From assembly GCA_932521025.1 (NCBI GenBank), contig OW051469.1, positions 9,994,398-10,058,397 on the forward strand: a DNA stretch of 64,000 nt, given 5' to 3'. Position numbers and translations under genes: made by a program. The notes under the pieces were generated by a model. That model did no database searches, was not told the origin of the DNA, and was given only the letters and a program-made list of their open reading frames with translations. This document shows positions 54,116 to 64,000 of the stretch, in pieces (positions within the stretch are counted from its first letter, which is position 1; each line of letters starts with the position of its first letter). Source of the DNA: Oscheius onirici (Eukaryota; Nematoda; Chromadorea; Rhabditida; Rhabditidae).

Positions 54116-57100
54116 ATGACAGAAAAAGATGAAGAAGATGATCCTTCCCCAAGTTCTTCCGGTCTGGACTGGGATAAACTTTTTAAAATGGCCGAGGATC
54201 CAGACCTTGACGAGATTCTACAGGGTCCTTTGGAAGAATCTCTAAAACAATTACAGTAACCGTTTCGAGTAATTTTTGAGTAAAAATGTTCAGAGACGAA
54301 AAGGAAGTTCCGAAATTGAAGGCTATACGTTCCTTGCCGACTTTGCTAGAGAGTCATGGAGATGAGTGTATTGAAAAGTTGTTGCCGGCCATTCAGGTAA
54401 GTGAGAGAGGCAGAGAGAGAAACTAAAAAACTTCTAGCAATGTCTAAAAGACGAAAAATCAAACTTGGACATTCATTGCGAAGCTGCCGTCGTCTACAAG
54501 TCCGTCTTTCAAAATGATCACATTTGTCAGAAATTTCCGTAAGTTTTAGCCTTCTTCTGGCCCAAAGAACATTTTCAGGGGCCTTGTGCAGCTCCTTCTA
54601 GAACACATTCTCACTAACATTAGTCAGCAGAAGGACAACCGTGAGTCCTTCCCATCCTATCTCTCTCATTCTTTTGTCCCAGAGCCCGATTCCCCGAATC
54701 GTGTAGTCTTGCACATGGGCCCGGTGCCACAAATCAGGCACTGTAAGTTCCTCTTTTTGGACTTGCCGTAGCTCAATTAGTACTCGCTTTTGTGGTTCCA
54801 GACGACATTTTTGGGCTTTTCAATGTTCTGAGGAGTTGTAGCTCTTGTAAAAACCAACAACTTTCTAGAACATTGTAAAGCTTAAAAATGTTAGGTTGAG
54901 CTTGAAAATGAGCAAATAACTAATTTTCTACTGGCTCAAATGGAAACTTTCAGTGAGCGCAGCTGCCTGGCTAGAAACGCTGGTTGAAGTGGCCGAAAGA
55001 GTTAGTCTGGATGCCGTTAAACAGTTTGTCAGTTTATTTTTTTAACTTCCAGGCAAAAAAAAACATCTAGATAGTCCCAGTGGTCCAACAACAAGCGGAG
55101 CCGGTTCAGCGGGTACAGAGACGAGTCATAGCTGCCAAGTTGCTCCATAAACTGGCTGACATTCTTCCCTCTGACGTGTAAGTCAATAAGTAGGAGCAAT
55201 CAATCTGTCAGTCTGTGTGCTCTCTGACCCATCATTACACACTTACGGCGGTCAAGTAAGAGAGAGATGCCGCCAAAGTTGCGGATTAATTCATCTGGTA
55301 AAGAGATTAGGTGGTAGATAGACTAGGGGAGATTGTCTTTACGTAGTCAGAGCCAACTTTGAAGTAATTATCAAAAGATATTTGGCAAGAGTTTAGATGT
55401 CCATTCTCTGTCTCTAAAATATCCAGAATTTTCACCACGATGGATGATTTCATTGAAAGTTTTAACCAACTATAAACTCAAGAGAAAAAAATTCTATGAG
55501 TCCTGGTAATTCAGTTTTTCGTTCCCAAGGAAAAAAGCTTTTAGGGTTCGAAAAGAACTAGGTCCCTGTGCCCAACAGCTCTGTCAAGATGCCAACTCGA
55601 ATGTCAGGACAGCAATGGCCCAACGTCTGCCTACAATAGCCAGAGCACTGAAGTAAGAAATTCCATTTCTTGTTCATCAATTCATATTCAGGAATCAAGG
55701 CGACTGTGTCTCTCTCCTGCTTCCTTGCTTCGTTCAGCTTTGTAAAGACGACGATTCTGGAGTTCGAGAATCGTGTTTGAATAATCTGAACGAATGTCTT
55801 TCGTATTTCACTCCCGAGGCGAAGAAGAAGACAATCATTCCCTTGATCAGAAAAACGGCAGAGCTCTGTCTGGAGAAGAAGGATGACACGTTGCCTGTCA
55901 TAGCTAGACATCTGGGAACATGGTATGACTCGTTCTCTCTGAAAAACCTGCTGCTTTAGGGCCTACAACCTATGGACGGATCTGGACAAGTTGGATAGAA
56001 GCTGGGTTCTGAATACTTACTTGAAAATGGTTGCTGAAACAAAAGCTGAAGTTACTGAAGCTGCTGCACAGACTAATATGAAGCTAACTAAGAGGATGAC
56101 GGCATTTAATCTTCCGGTGAGTTTTTGGGGGACAGACTGAGAGACAAGTTTTCAGTGCATGGTCGAGCTTTTCCCAAACTCTTTCGAACGGATCTCACCA
56201 ATCTTTCAGTCTTTCTGTGAGGACCATGGTAAGTTCCAAAATCTTTTTCTTATTCAATCCTTATCCAGACGACGACGTCAGATTGGCCGTCGCTGCCTCT
56301 TTCCATGAGCTGTTGCAACGACAACCAGGTACACACCAGCTTCTGGAATCTTTTGTTGATCTCATTCGGGGCGGATCTCCTGACGTCGTCTCAAAACTGA
56401 CAGGGAATCTGGACAAGACTCTCCCGATACTGTATAAATTGGCGGCAGAATCTAATGGGGTACAGTCTCTCTGTCCCTCTCTGCCTCATGTCTTCTATGC
56501 TTTCAGAAAGTAACAAGAGTCCAACTGGACCGAATGCTTCTCGGATGCAACCAGCTCCTTCGAGGCACCGGTGCCTGGCGAGCTCATGAGTCTTTACTAA
56601 GAAGTTTGACCGTTCTCCGACAAGTTCTTTCAATCTCTCACATTCAAGAAACTTTCATTCCTCTCCTGCAGAAAGAAGTCCTTCAAGTTGTGAGCCATTC
56701 TCTATCTCCCTTCGACTGAAAAGTTCAGAGAGCCATTCCATGCCGCATCGCAGCCGTCAACTCGTTGTTAACGTTTATGAGAGAACAGCCCGATGCCGTC
56801 AAACGACTGGCAGTCGTGGATTTCTTGAAAAGCGGTAAATGAGTTTTTTGGCACAACAACGAGACAATTTTCAGAAATTGCTGGTCATAAGACATGCTAC
56901 CGTCGCCTTCTTTTTTTGGAAGCAGCTGAATCTGTTTTGCGGCTATTCAGTCGCGGTTTCTTCATGGAACATTTCCTAGTAGAAGTGATCAGATTGACTC
57001 ATGATGAAGTAGCTAATGTCAGGTATTTTGACTGTCTTTTCTGTCTCTCAGTCTCGCTGTTCAGGTTGAAAGCCATACGGTTACTTTCGAGGATAAAATC

Positions 57101-57919
57101 CTTCTTGATTTTGCCGGACGATGATGGAAAGCTTCAGGAGCTGGAAAATGCTGTGGGAGAAGCTCTGACGGAAGAAAAGCAGCCTTTGACACGGCAATTG
57201 CTTCAAGCGGTAAGAGGGACAGAGACAGAAACTCTTTTATTCAGTACGCCTGTGAGCTGTCCCGTGCAGACTCTCGTCTCCGTGGAGACAAGGAAGATGC
57301 TAAGAAGGTCGAAGAGGAGAATGTCCTCTGGAGTGAGGAAAGACTAAAGCAACTGGAAAAGGGAGAAAAGTCGCCATCTCCCAGAATCTCTCCGAAAGAG
57401 AGGACACCGTTGACCCCGCCCGGAAGATCGGGTCTTCGACCACCAGAAGGTCCAGTCCGGGCCGTGTCGCCTTGGCGAAGTCAGAGGAAGGCTATCGCTG
57501 TGGTCAGACCTCAGCCGGTTGTGGTGATGAGAGCTTCTTCTCCGGCTCCAACTGCTCGTCCCAGTCGCCTTCCAATGAGTATAGCGTCAAGAGACATGGA
57601 GGACCGATTGAAGAAGGCCGCTCTGGACTCGACTCTTCCCAGACCTGTCAGAGGCTCATCTATGGGTCGATCTCCTTCGATCTCTGTCATGTCATCCTCA
57701 ACCAGTTCCCTCGAAACATGTTCTGGATACGGTCTCCGCCGCTCTGCGACTTCCTCAACTGGATTCGGTTCAATCTCGACCTCAGCGTCCAGCTACCCAC
57801 TGATGTCTTCCCGCTCATCCTCTCAGATCAGGCGACCCACTTACGGACTAACAAAAGTGTCCAGTAGAAGTACACTAGAAAAGAGACCGAGCCAGCTGAA
57901 AGTCCGTCTGGATAGTTGA
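54116..57919 (+). CDS. PPP4R4-like HEAT-repeat regulatory subunit of protein phosphatase 4, 887 aa
   Basis: Binds the PP4 catalytic subunit; cytoplasmic. Exons: 54116-54255, 54294-54396, 54438-54538, 54579-54640, 54683-54742, 54954-55027, 55071-55177, 55545-55652, 55692-55922, 55960-56116, 56156-56228, 56269-56459, 56507-56689, 56729-56834, 56875-57022, 57065-57209, 57245-57919. Typical HEAT helices run through most of the protein (for example LCQDANSNVRTAMAQRLPTI and LCKDDDSGVRESCLNNLNEC). Regions matching PPP4R4 rather than generic HEAT proteins include SAAAWLETLVEV, FNLPCMVELFP, AWRAHESLLR and FLEAAESVLRLFSRGFF. The last 190 residues are Ser/Arg/Pro-rich and likely disordered (PPGRSGLRPPEG, SSSTSSLETCSGYG). 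The ATG sits 4 bp behind ATTCCAG. Length is close to the vertebrate protein. Confidence 0.85.
54820..54893. repeat. Hairpin repeat, copy 1 (in PPP4R4 intron 5)
   Basis: Self-complementary: AATGTTCTG..AGTTGTAG, a short loop, then CAACTTTCTAGAACATT. Followed by GTAAAGCTTAAAAATG. Same layout as copy 2 at 59312-59390. Confidence 0.65.
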
Positions 57920-57938
57920 AATCTTGTTGTTTCTTGTG

Positions 57939-57944
57939 AATAAA
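57939..57944 (+). terminator. Poly(A) signal AATAAA of PPP4R4
   Basis: AATAAA 20 bp after the PPP4R4 stop codon; a canonical hexamer in the expected place. Confidence 0.7.
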
Positions 57945-58244
57945 GTATGGGTCATGCGGAAGCCGGCTGTCACCTCCGATTTGCTAATTTGCAAAATCGA
58001 GATCCAGACCTCCAAGGCGGACTAATCGACTCCTTCCATTTCCTCTTCCTAGAGTCTTTCTGAAGTGTACTCACGTTGATTTTTTCACGTGAACCGTCAC
58101 ATTTGACTGATCACAAGACTCTTATAGTTCCCGGTTCTTATAGGGTACATGAACTGATATGACATTGATGTGTGGTTCAGGTATAGAAACAGAATGACCT
58201 AGAGGGAAGTCTCTGTAATTGTTTACTTTCCAAAAGCTTCCAGA

Positions 58245-61166
58245 ATGGGAGCATATCTAGTCCGTCTCTGGGAACGACGCCGAATCCAGCCATCCGTGAT
58301 CCAGTCAGCTTGGACCAAATGTATTGCCAGGAACAAGCAATCCGCCTTTCATACTGTAAGACACCAACAATCTGATCGAAGCTCTTCTCAGGTGCTCATA
58401 AAACTGTGTATTCGGGACTCTGACATGGCAGCTATCCTCCGAACCAGTGCCGGTCACGCCGCTTCGGCCGATGAAGCCGATTTCGTGATGCAGCAGCTCG
58501 CGAGTCGGATAGCCAGCTTCTTTGAGGTCTTGATATCGGTTCGTTGTTCTAATTTTAACATTTTGGACATCACCATTTACGAAAACAAACGCCAGAAATT
58601 TCACCATCTCTCGGTCAGAAAGGTAGGGCGATCCATCTTCGGGACAGACGATGCCATCCCTCTATTGAGAAAGAGACCGAAATTCCTGAACAAAGCACAT
58701 GAAACAGGTACCTAGTACGGGGGTGTTCTCTTTCTGATTGTTCGGTCTAATAATAAGTGACGGGAGTGATGGAAATAGTAGAGAAAGATGGGGACAAATA
58801 TCAAGTTTGGTAGGAATTGAGGGAAAGAGAGACAGAGGGACAAATTGATAGTAGGAACAGTGACAAGGATACAGAAGGACAGAGTTTTTTGTTGCCTCCC
58901 ATAAGGGTGGCTAACCCAAAAAGTTAAGTGCACCGCAAGGCAAAACCTTGCATCACTTTTCAGATTACGGCTCAACCCTGAGCAAAAGTGGGCAAGCTAC
59001 CACCGTCAACCAATGATAGCCGGATCAACAGGCATGTCCTGTGGGTTTGGTGTGGTACGCAAGCGATACCCCCAAAAGGTGGACCCTCCCCGCTCCAAAG
59101 TGGAAGCAACGCTGAGGAGCTTACTCAGGGCATCTCCAGGGCATTTAGTTCCAGCCAAGGAGTACCTTATTGACGAAGAGCCCAAAATCTGGGTACTAAC
59201 GTTACGGCGTGTGTCGATGAACGGGCATGACTGGGCGAGTACGCTTCCCCAGAATTCCGGGACTTGGAGAAGAAATCTTACTTTTCTACCTCATGCTTGC
59301 ATTTCCCAGTTTTGTGATGTTCTGCAAAGTTGTAGCCCTTGATCAGCTCTACAACTTTACAGAACATCGCAAAGCTCGAAAATGGGTTATTCACTGTGAA
59401 ACCTTAAGACAAAGTGAAAGAGAGACAAGCTCCCGACCCCTGAAAAGTTTCTTTACTTCCCCAATGTTCAGGCTAACAGTTGAACCGTCTTACGATAAGA
59501 TAGTGACAAGAGTGATTGACAGTTTTCTCTCCCCCCAAAAAAACCTATGTTCTGATGTTTAAAACCAAATAAGTGTCATCTGCCCCCTTCTTTGTTGCCT
59601 GCAGCAGCGACCAAAGGGTTCGTGCAGCTTGCAACAGCAGCCGTCGTTCATCATCACTCCACCTTTAGCATACTCTCTTACCGGTGTCGTCGCTTGTGAC
59701 GCAAACGATCTCCCTGAGAACCATCTTGGGAAAGAGCGCCTTGAAATCTCTTTAGGAAGTCAGACAACGGGATGAGAGAACACTTTTCAGGATTCGGTGC
59801 TCAATAATGTGGAAGAGTTCAATCAGACGTGCTTTCATCTGGGACAACAGCATGCTGGATTCAGTAAGGATGAGTTCCAGGTAGGGAAGGGTGATGACTG
59901 TACTGTACCGGCAATTGGAAAAGTATCCAGCTCTCTAGAGTCTTCAGAGGGTCTTTGAGACGCTAGACATGATATTTTTTGTGTCCCTTTTGCTCGCGGT
60001 CATTTTGAACGTCCTTTGAATTTTAAAGCTTTTGCTCATTGTCAGAGCATAGCATAATCGTACCATGTGGGAGTTGGATAAAATGCCGGCGAGACTCTTT
60101 TTCAAAAGCAAGCCTAAAATGAGAACTTGTAAACTATTTTGATCAAAACTTTGCGCTAAAAAATATGCTTAGTTTCATAGATTCGATCGAAAAAGTTTCA
60201 CGAAAAGACCCTTTATTCACAACTTCCTGATTGTGTTTTTTCTTTGGAAAACTAGTCATATTTTTAAACAAAAAAAACCGGAGAATTTCCTCTTTTGAGA
60301 CATGTCCCCCGATTGTTCAGCATTGGTCCCTGTATACCGTCTCCCAAACAATTCTGTAACCCAAGATCACGGTCCACATTCCACATGACACTTTGATCAA
60401 TTCTTTGGCTCAAAAGGACATGTGTAACTACTATTTCCGTCCCGAAAGCCTCCCACCTCTTTGTCTATAATTAGCCGCAAAGGAATCGACGCTATTTTAC
60501 GACAAATTAGAAGAAGGACGGCGCCGCGAGAGAGACAAAGATGTCGAGAAGACCAAATATTTTGAAGCTAACATTCACTGTGTTCTGTCAGATCGCGTCA
60601 CATGTATTTTGTCAGACACAGTCTCTCTCTCTCTCTGGCTGTAACAGATAGAGCTCGATCAAGCCAGAACGGGTTGTTACCATCGGCTATTTTTGGTCCC
60701 AGACACGTGGTCGGCGAAAACATGTGCGTTGCACGCCTGTCAAAAGGTGGTAGATGGGATGAAATGTTACGTAATCGGGAGTAAAAGTCGGAAACAGTGA
60801 AACTACTTGAGAGACAAGAAAAAGTCAATCCATACGTTTCGAATAAAAATTGAGCACAATTCTAATCATCCGAGGCGAAAGTGCACGGGCATCGTTGTTC
60901 GCAAGGAGAGCAGGGTCGTTCGCAACGCCGCAGGACAGCGTACGGGTACGAGAGAGAGAGACAGACAGAGAGACAGACTTTCCAATCCAGTCAACTTTCA
61001 GCTAACTTGGTGGGACGCCTTTACTGATGCCCTGATGGAAGAATTCTCCTCCGCCAGTCTAGATGAGCAGAAATCTTGGCGTGCTCTTCTCGAGCTGGTC
61101 AACCGCGAAATGAAGCTCGGCTACCAGAAAGCCCGTGGAAACATGAGAAACTGTCCGAATTCGTAG
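58245..61166 (+). CDS. Globin (second gene), 170 aa, with two >1-kb introns
   Basis: Exons 58245-58355, 58392-58538, 59791-59880, 61002-61166, all phase 0. Helix A is in exon 1 (IQPSVIQSAWTKCIARNK), helices B-E in exon 2 (IRDSDMAAILRTSAG; DEADFVMQQLASRIASFFEV), and helix F with the proximal-histidine motif CFHLGQQHAGF in its own 90-bp exon. Exon 4 carries G-H: LTWWDAFTDALMEEF and KSWRALLELVNREMKLGYQK. The E-helix distal residue appears not to be His; exact alignment is needed. Donor of exon 2 is placed at GTTCGT (58539); a weaker alternative is GTCTTG at 58527. The start follows CTTCCAG by one base. Compact, close to a minimal globin fold, unlike the longer globin at 3810-4881. Confidence 0.82.
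58900..59260. other. GC-richer island inside globin-2 intron 2
   Basis: Unlike its A+T-rich surroundings this stretch is balanced in composition and contains a short perfect hairpin (CAAGGCAAAACCTTG, about 58937-58951) and several CC/GG-rich pairs. A frame at 59013-59340 is open but shows no protein motif. It may be a transposon remnant or a non-coding RNA; nothing decides this. Confidence 0.3.
59312..59390. repeat. Hairpin repeat, copy 2 (in globin-2 intron 2)
   Basis: GTGATGTTCTGCAAAGTTGTAG, loop around TGATCA, then CTACAACTTTACAGAACATC, followed by GCAAAGCTCGAAAATG. Matches copy 1 at 54820-54893 in stem, loop position and 3' flank. Confidence 0.7.
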
Positions 61167-64000
61167 CTTTGATAAAAATGTGTACCATGAACCCGAAGCT
61201 TCTCTCCTCCACGTGGTGGCAGTCACATGAAATAATTTATTGTTCTGGGGTCTTCCAGCGGCGGATTCAAATACAGTTTTGGTGTTTATTTTGGATTCGG
61301 AGACAAAGTAAAAGAAAACTTGAAATAATGACAAACATCAACAGAGACTGATATGACAAAGTTGGAGAAACCGTTCCAGAGGACGAGAAAAAAAAGAGAG
61401 AGACAGAGAGAAAGTTCAACTAGTCTCTGGAGCAGTTCCTTGCACTTTTCCTGAAAGATCTTCGTGCTTTTCAGAGAAAAATCGAAAAGTCTGTGACTAT
61501 AGATACTTATATGAGTTCAGTTGGTTCAATGTCAGTTTAAGTTTATTCGCTGTATTAAGTCTATATGAGACGGCTCTTCGGACAGACCATGGCGGTGCTG
61601 TAAATTCCTCGGAGAGTTGGTTTACTGAACTGATCCCGGCTATTTGTTTACAGTGCCTCGACTCATACTCAATCTCAGCTTCTTGGAAATGGTTGAAATA
61701 TGTCCACTTTTATCCATTGACTATCCTATCAAGCTGTTCCTCATTTTTTGACCAATTTCGTCGCGAAATTTGTCTGAACTCTCGGTACTCGACTCATCCC
61801 TACTTTATGGGGAACTGCCCCCAGATTAGCTTTGGTTTTGATAATTTTTTCTCTTGATTCCAACTGAACAAAAACTTGACTATTCTCTTGAGTGGCAGCC
61901 GCTGAACTAGAATTTATTATTGCTATTTGACCAATCCTGTAAGACTAGATAATCTTATACGCTAGACTCTCATCTCTTGATCCCTCTCCCACTCTGAACT
62001 GGTTTTGGCTCTTGACTCTTTCTCTTGACAAGCCAGGGAACTTTAGGTCCTTGACTCGGTCAGTAAGAGAGGACTGAGTCAGACTCTGTCTCTTTCCTTG
62101 ACCCCCTATCCAGATGAACTTTGACCAGTAGATCACCATCCCTTGCGAAACCCTTGCTCTTCTTCGAATCAGGATCCGAGAAACAGGCTCGCTTAATTTG
62201 TGTTTGTTGTCTCGTCCTGTATGATTGATAAACAACAAGCAGGAAAGTGACAACTTTGTTTATTTCTCATAATCCGTTTCTTGGTCTCTGCGAGTACACT
62301 CGCTTTGGCAAACGATGTAACGTCAGCTGAAAATGACTCGAAAACCATCATCAGTAAATAAAAAATACGCAACTATTCGCCACCCGAAACCATCAATCAG
62401 TTCAGGTTGATCGAGCGTCAGGAACTGTGATCTCGGTCGCCCGGGCTACAGTAATCCGTAAATGGATGGTGGTCTTCGTTCGTGCTACGCAATGAAGCCG
62501 GCTCCGCCTCTTCGCCAAACTCGTCCATGATTAGTTTTTACCTCGTAAGACTACTGGGAAGGGTCGTGAAGTATGGACGAGAAAGGAACAAATCACAACA
62601 AAGATGGATGATGGACTGTGTCTGATGAAAAGTTGGGAGACACTGACGAATTGGGACTTGGAAAGGCAGGGAACAGCACTAAATCTATTTCGGATAGCCA
62701 GGAGATGAAAAAAAAATAGGAGAGTCAAGTGAGTGTAAGTTGTGGTCTGAAGAAGGACAAGGACAAGGAGTTCAGTTCCAGTTCCCGTACTGATCTACTT
62801 GATGAAGAAGAGTAATCTAGACTGTTTAGGTTAGTTCTTTTTGGTATGAGCCTAGAATCTAGAAGCTCCCTTTCAGTAAAATACTAGTCGCTAGAGTAAA
62901 GAGTGCCTCCAAAGAGTCGATAGTCATGTCCACTTTACGTTTCTAAATGCAGTTCAGTCAAGAGTATAATGATTTCAGACTACCTGTCGAGAAAACTATC
63001 AAGTCCTCTTCCTTTACTAGACAGTCCCAAACGAAGTTCATTGACTGAATCAAGCCCAAGTCGAGTCAAGAGAGTCGAGAGTTGAGGTCAGTTCAGAACC
63101 ATCGCTGAACTTGGTAACTGTAGCCTTGTTTGGCATGGAAGTGCTGACTCACAGTTTCCCAGAACCTCAAAGTTCAAAGACGCCTCCCCTCATTTCTTGC
63201 GTGCTTTTCACTAGATCTTCTAACTTTGCTCGCTGACCATTTGAACTGTCTCATAATTGAATCAAGGCGGTGCCGGCTTGCGCGTGAATTTTACGAGGCC
63301 TTCTTTTGCAGAAGCCATAAACAGGAGACGGAGCAGAGCGGGGGAACGCCCTTTGAACTACAGCCCCCACGGGGTAAACAGACGAACAGAACCATGGGTA
63401 TCTGACGCATGTTCTACTGATAAGGGTCAGAATGTTTCCTCTCTCTCTGTTCCTAACCTCCTTCCAGTTCAACTACGTCACAGCAAGTATTCTTGATGGG
63501 AAGGAGAGGGTCTGCCTGTTTTCCCTGCCAAATAAACATAAACAGAAAATAGCAGTGTCTCTGACTGAACTGTGGGCCGCAACAAATTCCAGATCACAAC
63601 TATACCATTTTGGGAGAGAGAACAGGGAGTTTTGATCTGATGGTCATGGGAAGTTTAGAAGGAGGAACAATGTAAGAGGACAAGAAAGTGACGAACTGTA
63701 AGCCGAGTAGTGACAAAATGTTCTCTCTCTCTCTCTGTCCCGTCCTTACTCTACTCCTGTTTCCTTGTCCCAAAGTTTAAAAATTAGACCGAAAAACCTG
63801 GTCGTTTCTCACAAAGAGGAACTGAACCGGAACCTGTTCCGACCCAGGTTTTGACGGTCAAGAAATGCCGAGCCACCAACTGATTGTTATTCAGCCCAGA
63901 CAGTACAGTTCACTAACAGTAGCTTGTGTAATGCTTGTTTTGAGGAGGCTAGAGTGGACGTTCTTTTAAATTTTAATGGATGGCAGTGACCGTAAGAAGA
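61167..64000. other. Intergenic, no gene recognised
   Basis: Downstream of globin 2. Frames are short and unsupported by splice sites or motifs, including those at 61945-62253 (minus) and 63257-63496. GACAGAGA-type repeats occur near 61395. A CTACAGTAATCCG string, common in worm repeats, is at about 62448. Confidence 0.5.

Noticed and set aside
58988..59342. 109-aa plus frame in globin-2 intron
   Set aside because: Unremarkable composition with no motif; sits in a repeat-like island inside an intron.
63251..63496. Overlapping plus and minus frames near the window end, considered as a small secreted peptide
   Set aside because: No signal peptide in frame and no splice sites; both strands open by composition.

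Overview
This window looks like nuclear DNA of a nematode, probably rhabditid-like. The evidence is in the sequence: many introns of about 40-60 bp with TTTTCAG/TTTCCAG acceptors; 3' splice sites sitting directly in front of start codons with no upstream exon, as expected for spliced-leader trans-splicing; a same-strand gene pair 122 bp apart that looks like an operon; and nematode-type families (innexin, a DUF1647-like glycosyltransferase-like protein, nematode globins, a CLR-1-like receptor phosphatase). Coding regions were rebuilt exon by exon; for the main genes the splice phases close and the summed exon lengths divide by three.

Layout. 1-1881 (-) serine carboxypeptidase, cut by the window edge, with one intron filled by a foldback element. 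2736-2993 (-) tiny secreted peptide. 3237-3709 (+) single-pass membrane protein. 3810-4881 (-) globin. About 5300-6351 holds spliced-looking but unrecognised minus-strand sequence. 6.4-11 kb is mostly non-coding with small inverted repeats. 11074-17401 (-) a complete MICAL redox enzyme. 17.4-20.9 kb no gene seen. 20961-22287 (+) DUF1647-like protein. 22413-25109 (-) innexin, with an opposite-strand gene nested in its largest intron. 27860-34553 (+) full-length Mi-2/CHD4 remodeller. 35053-36125 (+) ELP5. 36145-37004 (-) NC2alpha/DRAP1. 37127-37497 (-) ENY2. 38104-39837 (-) a 398-residue gene that is only the C-terminal part of Mi-2. 40482-42045 (-) BPI/LBP-like lipid-binding protein. 46007-52344 (+) CLR-1-like receptor tyrosine phosphatase. 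54116-57919 (+) PPP4R4. 58245-61166 (+) a second globin. 61.2-64 kb no gene seen.

How the genes relate. From 27.8 to 39.8 kb lies a cluster of transcription and chromatin factors: Mi-2 (NuRD/MEC remodeller), ELP5 (Elongator, tRNA wobble modification), NC2alpha (TBP repressor), ENY2 (SAGA deubiquitinase module/TREX-2) and the Mi-2 C-terminal-only paralogue. ENY2 and NC2alpha are probably co-transcribed. The Mi-2 fragment paralogue keeps at least three intron positions and phases of full-length Mi-2, so it arose by DNA duplication rather than retroposition. It is the most novel item here: a possible stand-alone protein carrying the SANT/SLIDE-like C-terminal domain without PHD fingers, chromodomains or ATPase. 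The other genes act at the cell surface or cytoskeleton (innexin, receptor phosphatase, MICAL), in phosphatase regulation (PPP4R4), in oxygen or redox sensing (two globins), or are secreted (carboxypeptidase, BPI-like, small peptide).
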